In this document: positions 1 to 7,823 of the stretch, piece after piece
How positions within the stretch are numbered: the stretch's first letter is position 1
How the letters are laid out: every line of letters begins with the position of its first letter
Assembly (NCBI GenBank): GCA_028678965.1
Contig: JAJRCM010000012.1
Span: forward strand, 1 to 14,954
DNA: 14,954 nt
Reading direction: 5' to 3'
From: Methanomicrobiales archaeon
GTDB taxonomy: Archaea; Halobacteriota; Methanomicrobia; Methanomicrobiales; JACTUA01
Program-made: the position numbers and the translations under genes
The notes under the pieces: model-generated
The model's database searches: none
Seen by the model: only the letters and a program-made list of their open reading frames with translations
What the model was told of the DNA's origin: nothing

Positions 1-643
1 CATCATAAAAACAAGTAAATTCAATAATCTCGCCTTTTATCATCTCCATAACCTTGTTATTCTCGGCGAGCCGCTTTTTAAGCAATGAAACGCTTTCCTT
101 TGGCGGAAGAATTTCGTTAAAAGCACATTCGAACTGCCTGCGTGATATCACCACACAATAGGCAACATCCCCGGCAGTAAATATCCTTTTCACGACGACG
201 TCATCTGGGAAACTTCTGATCTCTTTTACTGGTACCTGGTAAAGCTTAAGGTAAATGCCATATTGGATCAGGTGCTGAATTTGGTTGAGATCAACATCAC
301 CCCAGCGCTCCCACTCATTGATTTGACCAGTTATGTTTCTGGATGAGGACTCCAGTTCTTCCTGGCGCTTGCCCAGGTCGATGATATGGTTTGCAACGGC
401 CATCCAGTCCCCGTTGATTTTTTTCTGCTGTTGCAGGTTTTTCTCTAACATCATCGCCTGGTTTAAGACATCAAACGAGGAATTAAGTAAAGCCGCCTTT
501 TCCTGCAGCGCCGAAATATCTCTGCTCTCCGGCAGATTCTGGTGCTCAATGTGCAAAACCCCCAATGTACGCAAATAGTGTACTGTTGCTTCTGCATCTT
601 TATTTTCGATAAGGATAGTGGCTTTTTTCATTGGAACAATCAT
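1..643 (-). CDS. atpI: V-type ATPase subunit I, N-terminal part (runs off window)
   Basis: About 214 residues of V/A-type ATPase subunit I, the membrane stator that links the cytoplasmic stalk to the ion-conducting ring. The reading frame is open from ATG at 643 to the window edge, so the membrane-spanning half lies outside. The start MIVPMKKATILIENKDAE, followed by a segment reading LRTLGVLHIEH, is typical of the family N-terminus. The rest of the visible part is charged and helical (for example LQQQKKINGDW and KRQEELESSS), fitting the peripheral coiled-coil arms. No membrane segment is visible yet. The start overlaps the subunit D stop as ATGA, and a near-perfect Shine-Dalgarno (AAGGAGGTGG) lies just upstream within the D gene. 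A proteolipid gene (atpK) would be expected next, beyond the window. Confidence 0.9.
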   Translation of the reverse strand, partial: MIVPMKKATILIENKDAEATVHYLRTLGVLHIEHQNLPESRDISALQEKAALLNSSFDVLNQAMMLEKNLQQQKKINGDWMAVANHIIDLGKRQEELESSSRNITGQINEWERWGDVDLNQIQHLIQYGIYLKLYQVPVKEIRSFPDDVVVKRIFTAGDVAYCVVISRRQFECAFNEILPPKESVSLLKKRLAENNKVMEMIKGEIIEFTCFYD

Positions 644-1251
644 GCCGCCACCTCCTTAAAATTAGCTTCTTCAATCTTTTTTTTGGCAATTTTACTGCGA
701 CCAACGGCATTGGTCATCTGGTCGCCAATATAGATTTTAATCAGGCGGATTGCCTCTTTTGCTTCAGGGATTTTTACCTTTTCGAACAGATTGACGCGCT
801 GCGTGGTAATACGCAATTCATGCTTTAGTACAGATATTCCTTTTTCAATGATCCGTATCTCTTCCAGTAAAGAGACCATATCCCGTAATGTTTCTAGGCC
901 TGTATCCACCCAAAGAGGCGTCAGGAATAAGTCATATTCCGCCGGCTCAAATTCTACACGTTCAAAAACCGGCACATCAACCCCGGCAACGTTTTTCTTT
1001 ACAGTGATTATTTTTTTAGGACTGAGCCATTGCCTAATTTCGACTGCCTCAATTAAAAGTCCTGACCAGTATTCCGCTGATTTCTCCTTTCCAGATAAGG
1101 AACTCTTTCTCTCCCTCAGAGCGCTCTGCTGGTGTAAAATTTCAAGCTGCAGCTGCTGTTTTTTAAGTTGGAGAGTGGGCAGATACCTCTCATACCGCTG
1201 CAAGGAATCTCTTTGTCTTTTAAGTTCGCCCTGAGTGAGTTTGATTTTCAT
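640..1251 (-). CDS. atpD: V-type ATPase subunit D
   Basis: Central rotor shaft subunit of the V-type ATPase, 203 residues, the usual length. It is a long helical hairpin that sits inside the A3B3 head and turns with the membrane ring. The N-terminus (KLTQGELKRQRDSLQRYERY, then LPTLQLKKQQL) matches the conserved start of the bacterial-type D family. The C-terminus (EAIRLIKIYIGDQ, then VGRSKIAKKKI) resembles the conserved VR.KIAK-type end of subunit D. Only one base separates its ATG from the subunit B stop, and its TGA overlaps the subunit I start, so translation of B, D and I is probably coupled. The ribosome site is weak and lies inside the end of the B gene. The assignment is secure from sequence and operon position. 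Confidence 0.93.
   Translation of the reverse strand: MKIKLTQGELKRQRDSLQRYERYLPTLQLKKQQLQLEILHQQSALRERKSSLSGKEKSAEYWSGLLIEAVEIRQWLSPKKIITVKKNVAGVDVPVFERVEFEPAEYDLFLTPLWVDTGLETLRDMVSLLEEIRIIEKGISVLKHELRITTQRVNLFEKVKIPEAKEAIRLIKIYIGDQMTNAVGRSKIAKKKIEEANFKEVAA
648..657 (-). promoter_or_regulatory. Strong Shine-Dalgarno of subunit I
   Basis: AAGGAGGTGG on the minus strand, four bases before the ATG at 643. It lies within the last codons of subunit D and confirms the subunit I start even though the gene itself is cut by the window edge. Confidence 0.75.
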
Positions 1252-1252
1252 A

Positions 1253-2545
1253 CTATTTCGGCCAGTATTGATCTATTATGGATTTCTTAATCCCCGTCTC
1301 CTCAGGCAAGAAACAATCGTGCAGGATTTCCCAGCCCAGATCCAGCGCTCTTTCTAACGGGATATTTACCTTTAGTGACATCATTTTATCTTCAAAGAGT
1401 TTTCCGTAATTGAGAAGTTTTATATCCCACGCACTCATCTGAAATCCCATTGCCCGCTTTTCAAGCGTCTCGCGGTATGCGGCAAAAAGCTGAATCATGG
1501 TATCCATTATCGTCCTGTGATCATCACGGGTTTTGGCGTTGACCTGCTGCTTCAAACGGCTTAAGGAACCGAATGGTTCAATCACACCATTCTTAAGGTA
1601 AAATTGCCCTTCGGTTATGTAACCGGTATTATCCGGAATGGGATGTGTAACGTCATCTCCTGGCATCGTCGTTGCGGCGAGAATAGTAATTGAGCCTGCG
1701 GTATCAAAATCAACTGCTTTTTCATATCGTGCCGCCAGTTGGCTATAAAGGTCGCCCGGGTATCCCCGATTGGAAGGTATCTGTTCCATGGTAATAGAAA
1801 TCACTTTTAAGGCATCGCAAAAATTGCTCATATCTGTCAATAGTACCAGTACCCGCTTTCCTTCCAGAGCGAAATTCTCTGCCACTGCGAGGCTAATATC
1901 CGGAACAAGTAAACACTCTACAATCGGATCCGCAGCGGTGTGCATAAAGACAATCGAATGAGAAAGTGCACCGTGTTCCTCAAGGGTGTCTCTAAAAAAA
2001 AGATAATCGTCATACTTTAAACCAATACCGCCTAAAATAATGATGTCAACTTCCGCTTGGGTTGCGATTCTGGCCAACAGCTCATTATAAGGCTCGCCGG
2101 CAATTGAAAAAATGGGGAGCTTCTGGGATTCAACTAAAGAATTAAATAAATCTATCATTGGTATCCCGGTGCGAATCATCTTGTTCGGTATAATTCTCTT
2201 TACCGGGTTAACCGGTGGCCCCCCGATATCGATGAGATTATCGGTAAGTTCCGGCCCGTTATCTAAGGGCTTCCCGCTCCCGTTAAAAATGCGGCCTAAA
2301 AGAGTTTTGCCGGTGGGGATACGCATCGGGTGTCCTAAAAATCTTACTTTATCTCCTGTCGATATGCCGCGGCTTCCGGCAAAAACCTGTAAAAATACTT
2401 TTTTTCCGTCAAGGCGGATCACCTGAGCTAACGATGTTCCGCGCTTGGTCATCACTTGGGCTAGCTCCATATTGCCAACGTTTTCCGCCTCGAGGGTAAT
2501 GACGTCCCCGGCAATCTGAGTTATATTCGAGTATAGTTTCTGCAT
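1253..2545 (-). CDS. atpB: V-type ATPase subunit B (regulatory, non-catalytic)
   Basis: Non-catalytic nucleotide-site subunit of the A3B3 head, 430 residues. A beta-barrel start (about 1-75) is followed by the core fold. Where catalytic subunits carry a P-loop, this protein has [11 protein letters not shown] (about 147-157) with no GKT, as expected for a B subunit. Further conserved elements are [11 protein letters not shown] (about 305-315) and FGSLSRL (about 325-331), whose Arg330 is the likely arginine finger reaching the catalytic site in A. The [12 protein letters not shown] wording, in place of the more common GLPHNELAAQI, resembles the bacterial DUF2764-containing operons as I remember them. 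The ATG lies one base after the A stop, with an AAAGG ribosome site inside the A gene. Confidence 0.95.
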   Translation of the reverse strand: MQKLYSNITQIAGDVITLEAENVGNMELAQVMTKRGTSLAQVIRLDGKKVFLQVFAGSRGISTGDKVRFLGHPMRIPTGKTLLGRIFNGSGKPLDNGPELTDNLIDIGGPPVNPVKRIIPNKMIRTGIPMIDLFNSLVESQKLPIFSIAGEPYNELLARIATQAEVDIIILGGIGLKYDDYLFFRDTLEEHGALSHSIVFMHTAADPIVECLLVPDISLAVAENFALEGKRVLVLLTDMSNFCDALKVISITMEQIPSNRGYPGDLYSQLAARYEKAVDFDTAGSITILAATTMPGDDVTHPIPDNTGYITEGQFYLKNGVIEPFGSLSRLKQQVNAKTRDDHRTIMDTMIQLFAAYRETLEKRAMGFQMSAWDIKLLNYGKLFEDKMMSLKVNIPLERALDLGWEILHDCFLPEETGIKKSIIDQYWPK

Positions 2546-2546
2546 G

Positions 2547-4283
2547 CTAACCTTTCTTTAACCGCTCGAGTAACAACACATTGATTTCATTCTCGGCTTT
2601 TTCAAACTCTTTACTCCTCCATGGAGCGGAGTTCCACTCCTTGAAAAGCTGTCGTAGCTGCTGGAAAAAATGTAAAGCCGTATCTTTATCTTCAAAAGTG
2701 AATTCCGATTCTAAAATACGGTGAATAAAATCAAAGACGTAAATCTGCCGATCTTTGGGGGTAGCTTCATCAACGACATCATAGGCATTCTGCTGCAGAT
2801 AGACAAAATCAAAAAATTCCGCTTTTAAATAGTCTATGTAATCGGAAAGAGAAGTCCCTTCTTCTCCGATAACCTTCATCATCTGCACCACATCGTTACC
2901 CCTGCGCAGAATCCCGTGCCCACGCTCTTTCTGTTTCTCGTCAATAAAACTCTTATACTTGCTCCAGCTTATGAGCGGATCGATGGCCGGGTATCTGCGG
3001 CCATCGGAACGGCTACGGGAAAGCCCGTGGAATGCACCTACGACTTTTAAGGTTGCCTGGGTCACCGGCTCTTCAAAGTTTCCTCCTGCAGGGCTGACGG
3101 CTCCACCGATAGTAATCGAACCGATTGAACCGCCATATAACCGCACCATACCTGCCCTTTCATAGAACGAGGCGATGTGCGACTCCAAATATGCGGGGAA
3201 CGCTTCTTCTCCTGGAATCTCTTCGAGCCTGCCGGACATCTCGCGCATAGCCTGGGCCCAGCGGGAGGTAGAATCTGCAAGCAAAAGCACGTGAAGACCC
3301 ATCTGACGGTAATATTCGGCTATTGTCACTGCGGTATAGACGCTCGATTCTCTCGCTGCAACAGGCATGGAGCTGGTGTTACAGATAATGACGGTGCGGT
3401 CGCTCAATGGCCGGTTGGTTCTGGGGTCGATTATTGCAGGGAATGTCTTTAATGTTTCAACTACTTCTCCGGCACGCTCGCCGCAGGCAGCAATAACCAC
3501 CACATCGACATCGGCATGCCGGCTTATCAATTGCTGCAAAACTGTTTTCCCTGATCCAAATGGACCGGGGATACAGTACGTCCCTCCCCGGGCCACAGGA
3601 AAGAGCGTATCGATAAGGCGCATCTTGGTAACCAGCGGTTCGTCGGGTTTAAGTTTCTCTGCGTAGGCCCGAATAGGGATTTTTACCGGCCAATTCTGGC
3701 TTAGATATACAGGAAAGATTTTTCCATTCAGATCTTTTATCTGAGCAACCGCTTGGTGTAGAGTGAACTTGCCAGCATTTTCTATTGAGACAACTTCAAA
3801 ATTTCCCTGCAGGAAAAAGGGAACCATACAGTAGTGTTTAAATATTTTTTCCACGACAAATCCGATTTTATCTCCGGCACGTACTCTATCTCCGGGTGTA
3901 ACCAAAGGGGTAAAATCCCAGGTCTGGGTATCAGAAAGCGCCTCAATATAAATACCGCGCTTTAAGAAAAAGCCGCATTGTTTGGCAAGATCAGGCAGAG
4001 GATTTTGCAGACCGTCGAATATCTGACCTAACATCCCCGGCCCCAATTCGACCGAAAGAAGCTCTCCGCTAAACTCAACCTCCTCGCCGATTTTTAAACC
4101 GCTGGTTGCCTCATAGACCTGCATCTCCGCAAGATTGCCGCGCACGCGGACGATTTCTGACTTCAGACGCTCTGCTCCATGCAGGATATAGGCAACCTCA
4201 TTCTGCATGACGGGAGAATCGAAACTGACAGTTACCATGTTGCCGCTAATTTTTGTAATACGGCCTTTTCTAGGTCCTGTCAT
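2547..4283 (-). CDS. atpA: V-type ATPase subunit A (catalytic)
   Basis: Catalytic ATP-hydrolysing or ATP-making subunit of the A3B3 head, 578 residues, normal length. It has an N-terminal barrel (about 1-75) and the A-subunit-specific bulge domain (about 115-185, with [14 protein letters not shown]). The Walker A loop is GPFGSGKT at about 240-247. GERAGE at about 268-273 carries the catalytic glutamate, and Walker B is [10 protein letters not shown] at about 333-342. [15 protein letters not shown] and the FYERAG segment follow as in all A subunits. All catalytic residues are present, so the enzyme looks functional. The start ATG is preceded by GATGGGGA and lies 10 bases after the DUF2764 stop. 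Whether it pumps protons or sodium cannot be told, because the proteolipid gene lies outside the window. Confidence 0.97.
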   Translation of the reverse strand: MTGPRKGRITKISGNMVTVSFDSPVMQNEVAYILHGAERLKSEIVRVRGNLAEMQVYEATSGLKIGEEVEFSGELLSVELGPGMLGQIFDGLQNPLPDLAKQCGFFLKRGIYIEALSDTQTWDFTPLVTPGDRVRAGDKIGFVVEKIFKHYCMVPFFLQGNFEVVSIENAGKFTLHQAVAQIKDLNGKIFPVYLSQNWPVKIPIRAYAEKLKPDEPLVTKMRLIDTLFPVARGGTYCIPGPFGSGKTVLQQLISRHADVDVVVIAACGERAGEVVETLKTFPAIIDPRTNRPLSDRTVIICNTSSMPVAARESSVYTAVTIAEYYRQMGLHVLLLADSTSRWAQAMREMSGRLEEIPGEEAFPAYLESHIASFYERAGMVRLYGGSIGSITIGGAVSPAGGNFEEPVTQATLKVVGAFHGLSRSRSDGRRYPAIDPLISWSKYKSFIDEKQKERGHGILRRGNDVVQMMKVIGEEGTSLSDYIDYLKAEFFDFVYLQQNAYDVVDEATPKDRQIYVFDFIHRILESEFTFEDKDTALHFFQQLRQLFKEWNSAPWRSKEFEKAENEINVLLLERLKKG

Positions 4284-4293
4284 TCATTCCCCA

Positions 4294-4824
4294 TCAATGC
4301 TGTAAAGCCTGTTCAAGCAGGATTGTTCCGTCTGCACTACGTATGTTCTCCCATCTCTGGAGAATCAATAATTTATAGGCATAGGTTATCAATAAATCCA
4401 AATCAAAATAATGACCTGTTGCCAGCTCCTCTAAAGCCCTCCAGCGTGCTTCGTCCAAGGTCTTCTCTGCATCGAGAATAGAAGGATTCATAGTCGCTGC
4501 CATAACTACGGGGGCGAGGGAGAGACTGCTGTAACCGTCAGGGCGCAGATACGTTGCAGGTTCAACATGTTTTCTGCTGGCGCGTATCTTGACCAGATCA
4601 TTTCTTAAGGCAACATCGAATTCGACCCATTTCTGAATAATCTGGTGTCTTTTGCCTTTTGTTATATAGTGTTCAGGTTGCGGCAGGGTACTTAACAGCT
4701 GAAAGTCTTTTTCCGGAATAAACTGGCGACATAGTTCAAGAAACCGCTCATAAGAAAATGGCGGCTTCATTCCGAGATGCAACATAGGCAGGCTTGCGAT
4801 CAGATAGACGTAAAAATTTGGCAT
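4294..4824 (-). CDS. DUF2764 family V-ATPase-associated protein
   Basis: A 176-residue protein of the DUF2764 family, which occurs almost only between the E and A genes of bacterial-type V-ATPase operons. The hallmark start is visible: YVYLIASLPMLHLGMKPP, then FSYERFLELCRQFIP. The rest is helical and charged, with no membrane segment. Its place in the operon, where archaeal operons have subunit C, suggests it does the job of C (the collar between rotor and ring). That role is inferred, not demonstrated here. Six bases separate it from the upstream subunit E gene, with AAGGA as a ribosome site. This gene is the clearest sign that the operon is of bacterial type. Confidence 0.85.
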   Translation of the reverse strand: MPNFYVYLIASLPMLHLGMKPPFSYERFLELCRQFIPEKDFQLLSTLPQPEHYITKGKRHQIIQKWVEFDVALRNDLVKIRASRKHVEPATYLRPDGYSSLSLAPVVMAATMNPSILDAEKTLDEARWRALEELATGHYFDLDLLITYAYKLLILQRWENIRSADGTILLEQALQH

Positions 4825-4830
4825 CTCGTT

Positions 4831-5442
4831 TCATTCCTTAATTGATTCTTGAAGAATCTTGTTTAATTTTGGCTTGAGGTATGCGCCGATATATACTGCC
4901 AAACCCTTATCGGTAAAATAATAGGAGGATTTTCCGCTGTCAAAACTTATGATAAAACCTCCTGAAATTTCTTCCCCAGGCCTCAAAATGATATTTTTCT
5001 TCGTCTCTTCCCTAAGTTTGTGCAAGAAATTTTTCTCTAGGATTTCCAGGTCCTCCTTTTCAAGCAAAACTGCAATATCACCACCATCCCCCATGCTATA
5101 TTTCTTAACCACTTCGGATAACAATTTGATTAGTGCCTCGGGAGTTAATGCCTGCTGAATCTCTGAGACTATTAAGCGCTCAAGCATGGCATTAATTTCA
5201 TTCCTTAAGGAAAGAAGCAGATCCCTTCCTGCCTGAGTAAGCAAGGTTTTTTCTTTTTCTTCTTCACGCTTAATTCTCTCTTGAGCGGCAACAATCATTT
5301 TCTCTGCCTCAAGCCTCGCCTGAGTAAGAATGTCATCGGCTCTTTGCTTTGCCGCAGCCTCTATTTTTTGAGCCTTTTCCTCCGCAGCCTTAATTCCTTC
5401 CTGATTTATTTTTTCGATTAAGTCTCTAATCTCTTCTGCCAT
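4831..5442 (-). CDS. atpE: V-type ATPase subunit E (peripheral stalk)
   Basis: Peripheral-stalk subunit that holds the head against rotation, 203 residues. The N-terminal half (about 10-100) is a continuous charged helix rich in Ala, Glu and Lys (for example IKAAEEKAQKIEAAAKQRAD and MIVAAQERIKREEEKEK), as in the E/G stalk coiled coil. The C-terminal part (about 110-200) is the globular domain that contacts the head, with the typical EEISGGFIISFDSGKSSYYF stretch. It is the first intact gene of the operon. The ATG at 5442 has AAGAGGT seven bases upstream. That ribosome site lies right at the boundary with the decayed subunit-H-like frame, so the incoming segment seems to have brought its own translation start. 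Confidence 0.9.
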   Translation of the reverse strand: MAEEIRDLIEKINQEGIKAAEEKAQKIEAAAKQRADDILTQARLEAEKMIVAAQERIKREEEKEKTLLTQAGRDLLLSLRNEINAMLERLIVSEIQQALTPEALIKLLSEVVKKYSMGDGGDIAVLLEKEDLEILEKNFLHKLREETKKNIILRPGEEISGGFIISFDSGKSSYYFTDKGLAVYIGAYLKPKLNKILQESIKE

Positions 5443-5460
5443 ATAAAAACCTCTTAAATT

Positions 5461-5649
5461 TTATGGCATATCCGTCCGTAAGAATCGCGAGGGATTCTGC
5501 CTGGGCAGCCTGTTTCCTCTTCTGGAGAAGTAGAACCGATCTTTTCGTGCCCGGGTAATCATCTGCTCTGCCTCCGATCGCACCTGTGCGATGCAGGCCA
5601 GAGCCTCAGCTTCGGTCCCTTTGATCTGTTCGATGTCCCTGTGCGGCAT
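5461..5649 (-). pseudogene. Remnant of archaeal A-type ATP synthase subunit H (ahaH-like), frameshifted and truncated
   Basis: From ATG at 5649 the frame reads MPHRDIEQIKGTEAEAL and then AQVRSEAEQMITRARKD. This is the Ala/Glu-rich heptad-like pattern of the first helix of archaeal ATP synthase subunit H, the first gene of native archaeal operons. After ARKD the frame turns into non-helical sequence and stops at 5461. One frame over, the same DNA reads LLLQKRKQAAQAESLAIL, which continues the helix. Adding one A to the A run at 5542-5545 would join the two halves. The subunit-H-like signal stops at about 5462, against the ribosome site of the bacterial-type subunit E, leaving about 60 of the usual 100 or so codons. 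The identity is an inference from composition and context, since short coiled coils are easily mimicked. A sequencing error at the A run would explain the frameshift but not the missing C-terminus. Confidence 0.5.
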
Positions 5650-5679
5650 AAAGGGGTGTCTATCGTCCTGATTAGTAGG

Positions 5680-5712
5680 AAGTATGTATCTCACTAGTAA
5701 AAAAACACCACT
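5680..5712 (-). promoter_or_regulatory. Possible promoter of the ATPase operon
   Basis: On the minus strand an AT-rich stretch with a T run, then ACTAGTGAGATACATACTT, lies about 35-60 bases before the ATG of the subunit-H remnant. ATACATA (around 5684-5690) is an acceptable archaeal TATA-like element. If real, the acquired operon may be transcribed from a resident archaeal promoter. The match is weak. Confidence 0.25.
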
Positions 5713-5868
5713 GGGGTTTCTGGAGATCCTCCACAACAGAAGTCATTTCTCAAGCGCAAGGTAGTATTGGGAGGGAGATCACTAATTTTCCCAGGCATTC
5801 TCATAGAGTCAGTTGATCCACTCATTGATTCCGTAACCTGACGGGCAGGTCCTGTATTCGGGGAATGA

Positions 5869-5877
5869 TTTAAATTT
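5869..5877 (+). promoter_or_regulatory. TATA box of first universal stress protein gene
   Basis: TTTAAATTT on the plus strand. Transcription would start about 26 bases downstream of its centre, near 5899. That leaves a short leader containing GTAGAGG before ATG 5911 and rules against the upstream GTG at 5884, which would precede the transcript start. Confidence 0.5.
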
Positions 5878-5910
5878 CAGAGAGTGAAAGGTTACAGCAG
5901 TAGAGGCCAC

Positions 5911-6789
5911 ATGTTCGAACACGTGCTGGTTCCCACTGATTTTTCAGACCATGCCAAAAAGACCATCCGCTGTTTTACAAGGATTCCGGGAATGGGGCAC
6001 GTGATTCTTCTCCATGTCGTTGATGCCACACACCACAGCAAATGGGGGTGGACCCATGGGCCAGCAATCGAAAATGCAAAAATTGTTCTCCAGGAGGAGG
6101 AAAAGTGGCTCAAAGATGCAGGTTTTTCAGTCAGTGCAAGACTTGAGGTGATCACGTCGGGAGATACCCCCCGCGCCATTCTCGAGGTTGCACAGCAGGA
6201 GAAGGTCACCACTATCATCATGGGATCGCGGGGAAGAAGTCTCATTAAAGGTATATTCCTGGGTAGTGTCTCCAGCGGTGTGTTGCGGTGGGGTTCTCCC
6301 CACCTCCTCATTATGCGCGATGCCGTGAGCAGTAGCCTGACCGACGAAAAGATCACCAGACTCTGCGACAGTATTCTCACCCGGATCCTCTTTCCCACCG
6401 ATTTTTCTGAGCCCGCGAAGAATGCTCTCCTTGCTCTCCAGGTTCTCAAGGGCGCTGGTGAGATCCTCCTCCTCAATGTGGTAACCAAGGGGGAGACGAA
6501 GAATGAGATAAGAGAGAAGGTGGCAGAGGCAACCAAAAAATTGGAGCTGCTGCGTAACGAACTCCTGAGGTCGGGGATAAAAGCCCAGATCAGGATCCGG
6601 TTAGGCAGACCCACCGATGAGATTGTACGTCTTGCCGATGAGGAAGATGTGACCCTGATCGCCATGAGTTCCCATGGCAAAGGATTGTTTGAGGAGCTGC
6701 TCATCGGGAGCACCACTCACGGGGTGGCCATTCATGCCCTTCATCCTGTTCTGGTGATGAGAACACGGAAAGACCTGAAGAAGGAATAA
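5911..6789 (+). CDS. Universal stress protein, two UspA domains
   Basis: A cytoplasmic tandem Usp protein of about 292 residues. Domain 1 starts MFEHVLVPTDFSDHAKKTI and ends with the ATP-binding signature G-x2-G-x9-G-S (GSRGRSLIKGIFLGS). Domain 2 starts at RILFPTDFSEPAKNA and carries a near-match, SSHGKGLFEELLIGS, with the first glycine replaced by serine. Both domains therefore probably bind nucleotide. A GTG at 5884 in the same frame would add nine residues, but the family starts at M-F-x-x-V-L-V-P-T and the TATA box position also favours ATG 5911. It is divergent from the ATPase operon and is followed four bases later by a small membrane protein gene, probably co-transcribed. The specific stress signal is unknown. 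Confidence 0.92.
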   Translation: MFEHVLVPTDFSDHAKKTIRCFTRIPGMGHVILLHVVDATHHSKWGWTHGPAIENAKIVLQEEEKWLKDAGFSVSARLEVITSGDTPRAILEVAQQEKVTTIIMGSRGRSLIKGIFLGSVSSGVLRWGSPHLLIMRDAVSSSLTDEKITRLCDSILTRILFPTDFSEPAKNALLALQVLKGAGEILLLNVVTKGETKNEIREKVAEATKKLELLRNELLRSGIKAQIRIRLGRPTDEIVRLADEEDVTLIAMSSHGKGLFEELLIGSTTHGVAIHALHPVLVMRTRKDLKKE

Positions 6790-6793
6790 CACA

Positions 6794-6982
6794 ATGGGTT
6801 CGGAGAACTGCCCTATCTTTCCTGTCTCCAGCGGAGTGCCTTTGATCAGCGGTGGATTACTCCTCCTCGGGATGGTGATCGTGGGGTGGCTTCTTGGCGG
6901 AACCAGAATGATGCCCCTCGTGATCGCCCTTCTGTTTGTCGCTTTTGGGATGTTCCTTCTCTGGCTCGGCGTTTCACGGTGA
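6794..6982 (+). CDS. Small two-helix membrane protein, unknown function
   Basis: A 62-residue protein with two hydrophobic segments, about residues 16-35 (PLISGGLLLLGMVIVGWLLG) and 40-59 (MPLVIALLFVAFGMFLLWLG), joined by a short loop with one Arg. I do not recognise a family. The start is supported by an AAGGA site overlapping the end of the upstream usp gene and by four-base spacing, so the two are likely co-transcribed. By analogy with other Usp-linked small membrane proteins it could anchor or signal at the membrane, but nothing in the sequence shows this. It ends 7 bases before the convergent phosphodiesterase gene. Confidence 0.7.
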   Translation: MGSENCPIFPVSSGVPLISGGLLLLGMVIVGWLLGGTRMMPLVIALLFVAFGMFLLWLGVSR

Positions 6983-6989
6983 GCTATAC

Positions 6990-7493
6990 TTAAAGTTCCA
7001 CAATATCGATCTCTGTGGTGCTGGTATCAAAGATAGCAACCGTTGATGTACCGGTGAGGTAGCCGCAGACTTCCCCGGGATTCACGACCATCGTTTTTCC
7101 ATGCTGGGTGGTGTCAATTCGATGAGTGTGGCCATATACCACTAGATCGAATGCTCCCCCTTGCTGCAGTGATTTCAGGAGATCCTGTTCGTGCCCATGA
7201 AGGAGCGCAATCTGGATACCATTCAGGCTAATACTGGCAAATCCACCCCTGATCTCAAATCTATCCCTTTCAGAAGCCTTTTTCTTCAACAATTCACGGT
7301 CACCATCGTTGTTCCCGAAAACACCGACGAATTGAGCACGCAATTTCATCAATTCAGGGATAACAAAGGGAGCGATAAAATCCCCGGCATGAAGAACGAG
7401 CTCTACTCCTTCATGGTTCAGCACACGGACAGCGGCCCGCACCATGGGTAGGTGATCGTGGGTATCTGCCAGGAGACCCACCAGTACCGTCAT
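6990..7493 (-). CDS. YfcE/MJ0936-type metallophosphoesterase
   Basis: A calcineurin-like phosphodiesterase of 167 residues, the normal size for the YfcE family. All metal ligands can be seen: D10 and H12 (ADTHDH), D38 (HAGDF), N61 (FGNND), H99 in the HGH motif, and H122/H124 (YGHTH). Members hydrolyse phosphodiesters with Mn2+, Ni2+ or Fe as cofactor, and the cellular substrate is generally unknown. The ATG overlaps the stop of the upstream 70-residue gene as ATGA, with a GGAG site inside that gene, so the two are translationally coupled. It is convergent with the usp operon. Confidence 0.93.
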   Translation of the reverse strand: MTVLVGLLADTHDHLPMVRAAVRVLNHEGVELVLHAGDFIAPFVIPELMKLRAQFVGVFGNNDGDRELLKKKASERDRFEIRGGFASISLNGIQIALLHGHEQDLLKSLQQGGAFDLVVYGHTHRIDTTQHGKTMVVNPGEVCGYLTGTSTVAIFDTSTTEIDIVEL

Positions 7494-7699
7494 ATACTTG
7501 TAGACTCCTGCGGTGGTTTGATCTCCAGATGGTGCAGCTCTTCTTCAATCGTATGGATTGTCCCTTCCAGCAGATCCTCTATTGTGGGAAGGGTGATATC
7601 CCGAGGGTAATACATCATCAGCTCGTTAACCCGGTGCAGAATCTCCCGGAAATCACTGAGCTTCTTTTCTAGTTCCATTCTCTGCCGCATTCCTCCCAT
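7490..7699 (-). CDS. Small helical protein of unknown function, coupled to the phosphodiesterase
   Basis: A protein of about 69 residues with a predicted helical and acidic character (for example LEKKLSDFREILHRVNELM, then PTIEDLLEGTIHTIEEELHH). It has no membrane segment or cysteine. I do not recognise the family. The start is uncertain. GTG 7702 and ATG 7699, 7690 and 7678 are all in frame. GGGGTGAT directly upstream supports 7699, while GGAGGA inside the frame would suit 7678. The stop overlaps the phosphodiesterase ATG, so the two proteins are probably made together and this one could be a partner or regulator. That function is a guess. Confidence 0.65.
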   Translation of the reverse strand: MGGMRQRMELEKKLSDFREILHRVNELMMYYPRDITLPTIEDLLEGTIHTIEEELHHLEIKPPQESTSI

Positions 7700-7823
7700 C
7701 ACATCACCCCATTATCAACCAATTACTGTCATCCGGCAGGGTTATACATTGCGGAGATAAACGACACAGCGATCATTGCACCTTAATACCCACCACGGAT
7801 AATTTTCAAATAGGTAAGGAACT

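Noticed and set aside
791..1234. Plus-strand frame of 147 codons over subunit D
   Set aside because: Shadow of the atpD gene, rich in Ser and Cys with no motif.
5461..5736. The full 91-codon frame from 5736 as a real protein
   Set aside because: The residues before 5649 and after the ARKD point do not look like protein of any kind I know; only the middle part resembles a coiled coil, and its continuation lies in another frame.
310..5830. CCACTCATTGATT present both near 310-322 and near 5818-5830
   Set aside because: A 13-base match is expected by chance a few times in a window of this size; one copy is inside the subunit I gene and there is no flanking similarity, so no attachment site is claimed.
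5892..6716. Long minus-strand frame of 274 codons inside the first usp gene
   Set aside because: It is the mirror of the usp reading frame, rich in Ser and Arg, with no family motif; the plus-strand Usp is unmistakable.
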